In this document: piece by piece, positions 60,471-64,000 of the stretch | Layout of the letters: the number at the start of each line of letters is the position of its first letter | How positions within the stretch are numbered: the first letter of the stretch is position 1 | DNA from: JAWLHK01 sp041690355 [NCBI: bacterium] | Lineage (GTDB): Bacteria; J088; JAWLBW01 | Length of the DNA stretch: 64,000 bases | NCBI GenBank assembly: GCA_041690355.1 | Contig: JAWLHK010000006.1 | Span: forward strand, 62,001 to 126,000 | Direction: 5' to 3' | Program-made: the position numbers and the translations under genes | The notes under the pieces: model-generated | The model's database searches: none | What the model saw: the letters and a program-made list of their open reading frames with translations, nothing else | What the model was told of the DNA's origin: nothing

Positions 60471-61382
60471 TCACCGGCGTCCGACGTCCGGCGTCCGACG
60501 TCCGACCGGAACCCACCCGCGTTCCCTGTAAAGCTTGTGGCCCGCGGCGAGCGCCGCCTTGATCTGCTTCTCGAGCGCGGCGTCGAGCGCCTTGATGTGG
60601 AAACAGGACTTTCCCTTGAGCAGCTTCAGCAGTTCGGGGGCGAAGACCTGCTGCATCTCCGGTTTCGCATAGACCGGCATGAAGTAGAACCCGACATAGC
60701 CCTTCTGGATGATGAGCCCCAGGAAGAAGACTTCCTTGCGCTTGCGCCCCTCGATGACGAGGTCCTTCTGCGACCACAGCTCGTAGCGTCCCGGCCGATC
60801 GATGGTCACGGTGTAGGGGGGCGCATATTTCGCCGCGAGCTGGCGAATCCGTGCGAAAATCGTGTCCAGGTCCGTCACCGAATTCGATGGCGCGGGCTTG
60901 CGTGCCGCCTGGCGGGTCGAAGGCGTTTTCCCGACCGGCGTCTTTTTCGCCGCCGCCGTATCGGTCAGGAGCGCCCCCAGCCGCTTCGGCGCGATTGCGC
61001 GGTAGCTCTCGCGGAGCCAGGCGTGCAGCAGGTCGAGCGGAATCGTATCCCCTTGCTCGAACGCGGCTGATATCCAGCCGGCTTTGCCGAGTCCGTAACC
61101 GGTCGGCGAGGCAAAGGGGAGCATGCGCGCGGCGTCGTTCGACTGCGGAAGCTTCACGGAGAGACTCAGCGTACCCTCCTCCAGGGCGAGAAAGCAGAAC
61201 GCTTTGCCCTTGACCTTCAGGGCCCGATGCCCCCAGGGAAAATCTTCGGTCGCTTCGGGAAAGGACATCCCGAAGTCGCGAAGGTCTCCCTCGGCCTTGA
61301 CGAGCGGATTTGCGGCTCGCCGCGTTTTACGGGGCACAGGCTTCACGGGGCGCTTGTCCGTCGTGGACTTCGGGGAAGTCAT
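60471..61382 (-). CDS. Fusion of MmcQ/YjbR-like and DUF1801-like domains
   Basis: 303 residues. After a basic N-terminus, residues about 30-135 match the MmcQ/YjbR fold (FPWGHRALKVKGKAFCFLAL). A Lys/Pro-rich linker (about 140-170) leads to a DUF1801-like domain (about 172-290: RPGRYELWSQKDLVIEG, FFLGLIIQKGYVGFYFMPV). Both are small cytoplasmic families without proven roles. The last 10 residues (GRRTPDVGRR) and the stop come from heptamer repeat R9f. The gene is 7 bases after the F420-reductase-like gene. Confidence 0.8.
   Translation of the reverse strand: MTSPKSTTDKRPVKPVPRKTRRAANPLVKAEGDLRDFGMSFPEATEDFPWGHRALKVKGKAFCFLALEEGTLSLSVKLPQSNDAARMLPFASPTGYGLGKAGWISAAFEQGDTIPLDLLHAWLRESYRAIAPKRLGALLTDTAAAKKTPVGKTPSTRQAARKPAPSNSVTDLDTIFARIRQLAAKYAPPYTVTIDRPGRYELWSQKDLVIEGRKRKEVFFLGLIIQKGYVGFYFMPVYAKPEMQQVFAPELLKLLKGKSCFHIKALDAALEKQIKAALAAGHKLYRERGWVPVGRRTPDVGRR
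60475..60508 (-). repeat. Heptamer repeat block R9f (GTCGGAC family) in the 3' end of a gene
   Basis: Minus strand: GTCGGAC, GTCGGAC, GCCGGAC, GTCGGAC, GCCGGTG. The last unit carries the TGA stop of the gene at 60471. Confidence 0.88.
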
Positions 61383-61389
61383 GCGGCGC

Positions 61390-62040
61390 TCACCGCCCCA
61401 TCTGAATGTGAAAATTGTAGTCGGCGTGCTTGAAGCGGGCGTAGAGGCGAACCCAGATCGGCAGCAGCATCTCCGTTCCGCGCGCGGTCGAGATGTCGCC
61501 CACGTCGACGATGTTCTTCCAGCCGAAGCTCCGCAGCAGTCCGCTCACGGCCGCTTTGGCGCCATCGTCGTTGCCGCTGACAAAGACGTCGTGCTCGCCC
61601 GGAACCTTGTCAGGATGCACCATGATGGCGGCGTTCATGGTGTTCAGTGTCTTGACGACGTGCGCATCGGGAACGACGCGTTGAATCTGCTCGCCCAGGG
61701 AATCGGTGTTGCAGACCGTCAGGGAAGGGGGGAATCCCTTGCTGAAGTCGAGCGGGTTGGTGATATCGACGAGGATCTTGCCGCGCAGTACGTCGTTACC
61801 GATGGCCTCGATGATCTCGAGCGAGACGAGCCCTTTCGTGCAGTTGAAGACCATTTCGCCGTGCGCCGCGGCATCGGCGAAGGTCCCCTGCGAGGCGGAT
61901 CCGCCGACCTTGCGCACCCACGCGGCCGCCGTTTCGTTGGTCGCGCTGCGCGAACCCATCTTCACGTCGTGCCCCAGTTCCACCAGCCGGGTGGCAATGG
62001 CGTCACCGACCGATCCGGTCCCAAGAACTCCGATTCTCAT
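61390..62040 (-). CDS. F420-dependent NADP reductase-like / NAD-binding oxidoreductase
   Basis: 216 residues. MRIGVLGTGSVGDAIATRLVE is the N-terminal Rossmann motif, followed by GHDVKMGSRS (basic, NADP-like), FNCTKGL near 85, DITNPLDFSKGFPP near 110 and VKTLNTMNAAIMV near 147. The family includes F420:NADP reductases, ferric reductases of the Steap type and many uncharacterised enzymes. GGGAGG stands 6 bases before the ATG at 62040. It precedes the YjbR-DUF1801 fusion in one unit. Confidence 0.85.
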   Translation of the reverse strand: MRIGVLGTGSVGDAIATRLVELGHDVKMGSRSATNETAAAWVRKVGGSASQGTFADAAAHGEMVFNCTKGLVSLEIIEAIGNDVLRGKILVDITNPLDFSKGFPPSLTVCNTDSLGEQIQRVVPDAHVVKTLNTMNAAIMVHPDKVPGEHDVFVSGNDDGAKAAVSGLLRSFGWKNIVDVGDISTARGTEMLLPIWVRLYARFKHADYNFHIQMGR

Positions 62041-62146
62041 GCGCATCCTCCCGTTCTGTTGTAGCCGGAACCTGCGTCCCGGAATGACAGCGTACTGCGG
62101 GGAGAGGGGCTTCGGCAACCGGAAGGGGGCACAGTTGCACGTTCTG

Positions 62147-62175
62147 TTGCACGGCACGGAACCCTCTGATATAGT
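62147..62175 (+). promoter_or_regulatory. Promoter of the ArsR-rhodanese operon
   Basis: TTGCAC (62147-62152), 17-base spacer, TATAGT (62170-62175). Start expected near 62182, with a leader of about 23 bases holding AGGAA before the ATG. Confidence 0.7.
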
Positions 62176-62196
62176 ATTCTTAAAAACATAGGAATA
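62175..62196 (+). promoter_or_regulatory. Candidate ArsR operator
   Basis: TATTC (62175-62179) and GAATA (62192-62196) form an inverted repeat with a 12-base AT-rich centre, overlapping the -10 box and start site. Position and form fit self-repression by the ArsR-type regulator that follows. Confidence 0.5.
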
Positions 62197-62204
62197 TAAG
62201 AATT

Positions 62205-62897
62205 ATGCTTGGTGCAGTTACAACACGTCAGGTGAAGGACGCCCTGTACGCGGAATTCGCGGCGGTCGGTAAGGCCATGGCGAATCCGAAACGGTTCGAA
62301 CTGCTCGACCTGTTGAGCCAGGGTCCGCGCACCGTCGAGCGTCTCGGCGAGGCGGCTTCGCTCTCCGTCGGCAATGCCTCGCATCACCTGCAGGCCCTCA
62401 AGGAGGCGCGCCTGGTGGAATCGTCCAAGAATGGCCTTTTTGTGACCTATCGCCTTGCCGAAGGGGTCGAGGGACTATTGGCGGTGATCCGCAGCCTGGC
62501 CGAGGCGCATCGGGCCGAGGTCGACCGGATCTATCGCGCACATTTCGAGCCCGGCGCGCCCCTCGAGGCGCTCGGCCGCGACGCGCTGCTCAAGCGGGTG
62601 CGACGCGGCGAGGCCGTCGTCATCGACGTGCGGCCATCTGAAGAGTACGAGGCGGGGCACCTTGCGGGCGCCGTCTCGGTTCCGCTCGAGAAGCTCGAGC
62701 GCTGGATCAAGACCGTTCCGCGTGACCGGGCGGTGGTCGCCTACTGTCGCGGGCGCTACTGCGTCATGGCCGGCAAGGCGGTCGAGGCACTGCGCGCCCG
62801 GGGGTTCGAGGCCGTGCGGCTCGAAGAAGGGGTCCACGAGTTCCGCACGCGCGGGCTTCCCGTGGTCTCGGCCATGGACGAGGAGGTGTGCGCATGA
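62205..62897 (+). CDS. ArsR-family regulator fused to rhodanese
   Basis: 230 residues. Residues about 12-100 are a winged helix-turn-helix (VERLGEAASLSVGNASHHLQ, then ALKEARLVES) and about 120-220 a rhodanese with active loop CRGRYC (Cys181, Cys186). The DNA-binding half has no cysteine, so any sulfur sensing must go through the rhodanese cysteines rather than the dithiol used by BigR/SqrR-type ArsR proteins. The following MFS gene overlaps by ATGA and is the likely target. Confidence 0.9.
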   Translation: MLGAVTTRQVKDALYAEFAAVGKAMANPKRFELLDLLSQGPRTVERLGEAASLSVGNASHHLQALKEARLVESSKNGLFVTYRLAEGVEGLLAVIRSLAEAHRAEVDRIYRAHFEPGAPLEALGRDALLKRVRRGEAVVIDVRPSEEYEAGHLAGAVSVPLEKLERWIKTVPRDRAVVAYCRGRYCVMAGKAVEALRARGFEAVRLEEGVHEFRTRGLPVVSAMDEEVCA

Positions 62898-64000
62898 GCC
62901 CGCATCGTCCCGTGCTCGGCCTGCGTGAGAATTGGCGCCAGTTTGCGCTGCTCGTGCTCGTCAACGGCTTCGTCGGCGCCATGGTCGGACTCGAGCGCAC
63001 CATTCTGCCGACGATTGCGGAGCAGGAGTTCGACATCGCGGCCAAAAGCGCGATTCTCTCGTTCATCGCCGTGTTCGGCGTCTCGAAGGCCATCACGAAC
63101 TATCTGGCGGGGCGCTTTTCCGATCGCCTGGGGCGCAAGCCGGTGCTCCTGTTCGGCTGGCTCGCCGCCATCCCCGTTCCGTTCCTGCTCATGTGGGCGC
63201 CCTCCTGGGAGTGGATTACCTTCGCCAACGTCTTTCTGGGTATCAGCCAGGGGCTCACCTGGTCGACGACGGTCATCATGAAGATCGACCTCGTCGGGCC
63301 GCAGCGGCGCGGCCTGGCCATGGGGCTCAACGAGTTCGCCGGATACTTCGCGGTCGCCGTCTCGGCGCTCGCGACGGGCTACATCGCTTCGACGTGGGGA
63401 CTGCGGCCCGAACCGTTCTATCTCGGCATCGTCTATGTCGCCTTCGGCGGTCTGCTCAGCTGGCTGGCGGTGCACGAGACCCACGGACACGCCCGGCTCG
63501 AAGCGAACACCCACGCGGCGACCGGCACGCACGTCGGACTTTCGCCGCGCGAAGTCTTTACGCGCACGTCGTTTACGGATCGCAATCTGTCTTCGGTCAG
63601 TCAGGCCGGCATGGTCAACAACCTCAATGATGGTATGGCGTGGGGGCTGTTTCCCATGCTCTACGCGGCTGCCGGACTCTCGCTCGAGCGTATCGGCCTG
63701 CTCGCGGCGCTCTATCCGGCCGTCTGGGGGCTCTCGCAGCTGTTCACCGGCGCGCTTTCGGATCGGCTGGGCCGCAAGGGGCTCATTGTGGGGGGCATGT
63801 GGCTGCAGGCGGCCGGCATCGTTCTCATCGGGGCGGGGAACGGATTCCAGCTGTTCGCAGCGGGATCGGTTCTTCTCGGTCTGGGGACCGCCATGGTCTA
63901 CCCGACGCTGCTCGCGGCTATCGGTGACGTCGCGCATCCGGCCTGGCGCGCCTCTTCGGTCGGGGTGTACCGCCTGTGGCGCGATCTGGGATACGCGTTC
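62894..64000 (+). CDS. MFS transporter (partial, runs off window)
   Basis: Starts at the ATG at 62894 (ATGA overlap with the regulator, AGGAGG 7 bases upstream) and is open to the window end: 369 residues without a stop. Ten or more hydrophobic segments; MFS motif A appears in both halves as GRFSDRLGRKP (about 73) and GALSDRLGRKG (about 288). With an ArsR-rhodanese regulator it may export or import a sulfur compound or a toxic anion. This is an inference; sequence marks give no substrate. Confidence 0.9.
   Translation, partial: MSPHRPVLGLRENWRQFALLVLVNGFVGAMVGLERTILPTIAEQEFDIAAKSAILSFIAVFGVSKAITNYLAGRFSDRLGRKPVLLFGWLAAIPVPFLLMWAPSWEWITFANVFLGISQGLTWSTTVIMKIDLVGPQRRGLAMGLNEFAGYFAVAVSALATGYIASTWGLRPEPFYLGIVYVAFGGLLSWLAVHETHGHARLEANTHAATGTHVGLSPREVFTRTSFTDRNLSSVSQAGMVNNLNDGMAWGLFPMLYAAAGLSLERIGLLAALYPAVWGLSQLFTGALSDRLGRKGLIVGGMWLQAAGIVLIGAGNGFQLFAAGSVLLGLGTAMVYPTLLAAIGDVAHPAWRASSVGVYRLWRDLGYAF

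Overview
This is a GC-rich chromosomal window with about 60 protein genes packed on both strands. I see no tRNA or rRNA genes, insertion sequence, prophage or CRISPR array. The cell is Gram-negative: there are many lipobox lipoproteins, an outer-membrane beta-barrel protein, a LolA-like periplasmic protein and an Mrp-type cation antiporter. It respires: succinate dehydrogenase has a single b558-type cytochrome subunit, joined to succinyl-CoA synthetase. The set (sdhCAB-sucCD-ndk, class I fructose-bisphosphate aldolase, bacterial aminoacyl-protein transferase, glycine-rich RRM protein, ArsR-rhodanese regulator) suits deltaproteobacterial or myxococcal-type lineages or a related uncultured phylum. 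I cannot place it more precisely.

Layout. 56-7797 (minus): sdhC-sdhA-sdhB-sucC-sucD-ndk followed by fructose-bisphosphate aldolase. 7896-10667 (minus): a split biotin carboxylase / crotonase / biotin carrier set for acyl-CoA carboxylation. 10835-20139: DEDD exonuclease, foldase-like lipoprotein, bioA with a PIN-like gene, then secreted proteins and lipoproteins of unknown role. 20367-23358: siroheme sulfite/nitrite reductase with a rhodanese-E1 (MoeB/ThiF) fusion. 23518-26491: DbpA-type DEAD-box helicase and an RRM protein with a long leader. 26602-30569: a two-phosphatase fusion (beta-phosphoglucomutase-like plus trehalose-6-phosphatase-like) joined to a GH65 phosphorylase. 31275-38486 (minus): a nine-gene Mrp-like antiporter operon with three MrpD-type subunits and a separate MbhD-like subunit. 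38632-45384: JmjC-like cupin, MarC protein, aminoacyl-protein transferase, penicillin-acylase-family lipoprotein divergent from a TetR/DUF4442 operon, and a fatty-acid hydroxylase. 45534-51943: an apparent envelope-spanning export system (ABC ATPase, two FtsX-type permeases, LolA-like protein, beta-barrel). 51980-64000: methyltransferase, SDR protein, two lipoproteins (one a hydrolase), thioesterase, alcohol dehydrogenase, an MNT nucleotidyltransferase with a broken HEPN partner, and an ArsR-rhodanese/MFS pair cut by the window end.

Three genome-wide habits stand out. First, at least nine intergenic sites hold patchworks of degenerate 7-bp tandem repeats in several sequence families. These often start exactly at a stop codon, supply the stop themselves, or have run into the last codons of a gene. 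They resemble in form the heptameric STRR repeats known from filamentous cyanobacteria. Second, at least eight genes have a -10-like hexamer 6-8 bases before the start codon, the geometry of leaderless mRNAs; the clearest is the TetR gene, whose promoter lies inside a double palindrome. Third, several operons are tightly coupled by 4-base ATGA overlaps, most strikingly the Mrp operon.

The most interesting candidate systems are the 45.5-52 kb envelope export operon, in which the beta-barrel and one permease share a short acidic-ALFG motif, and the heptamer-repeat elements.
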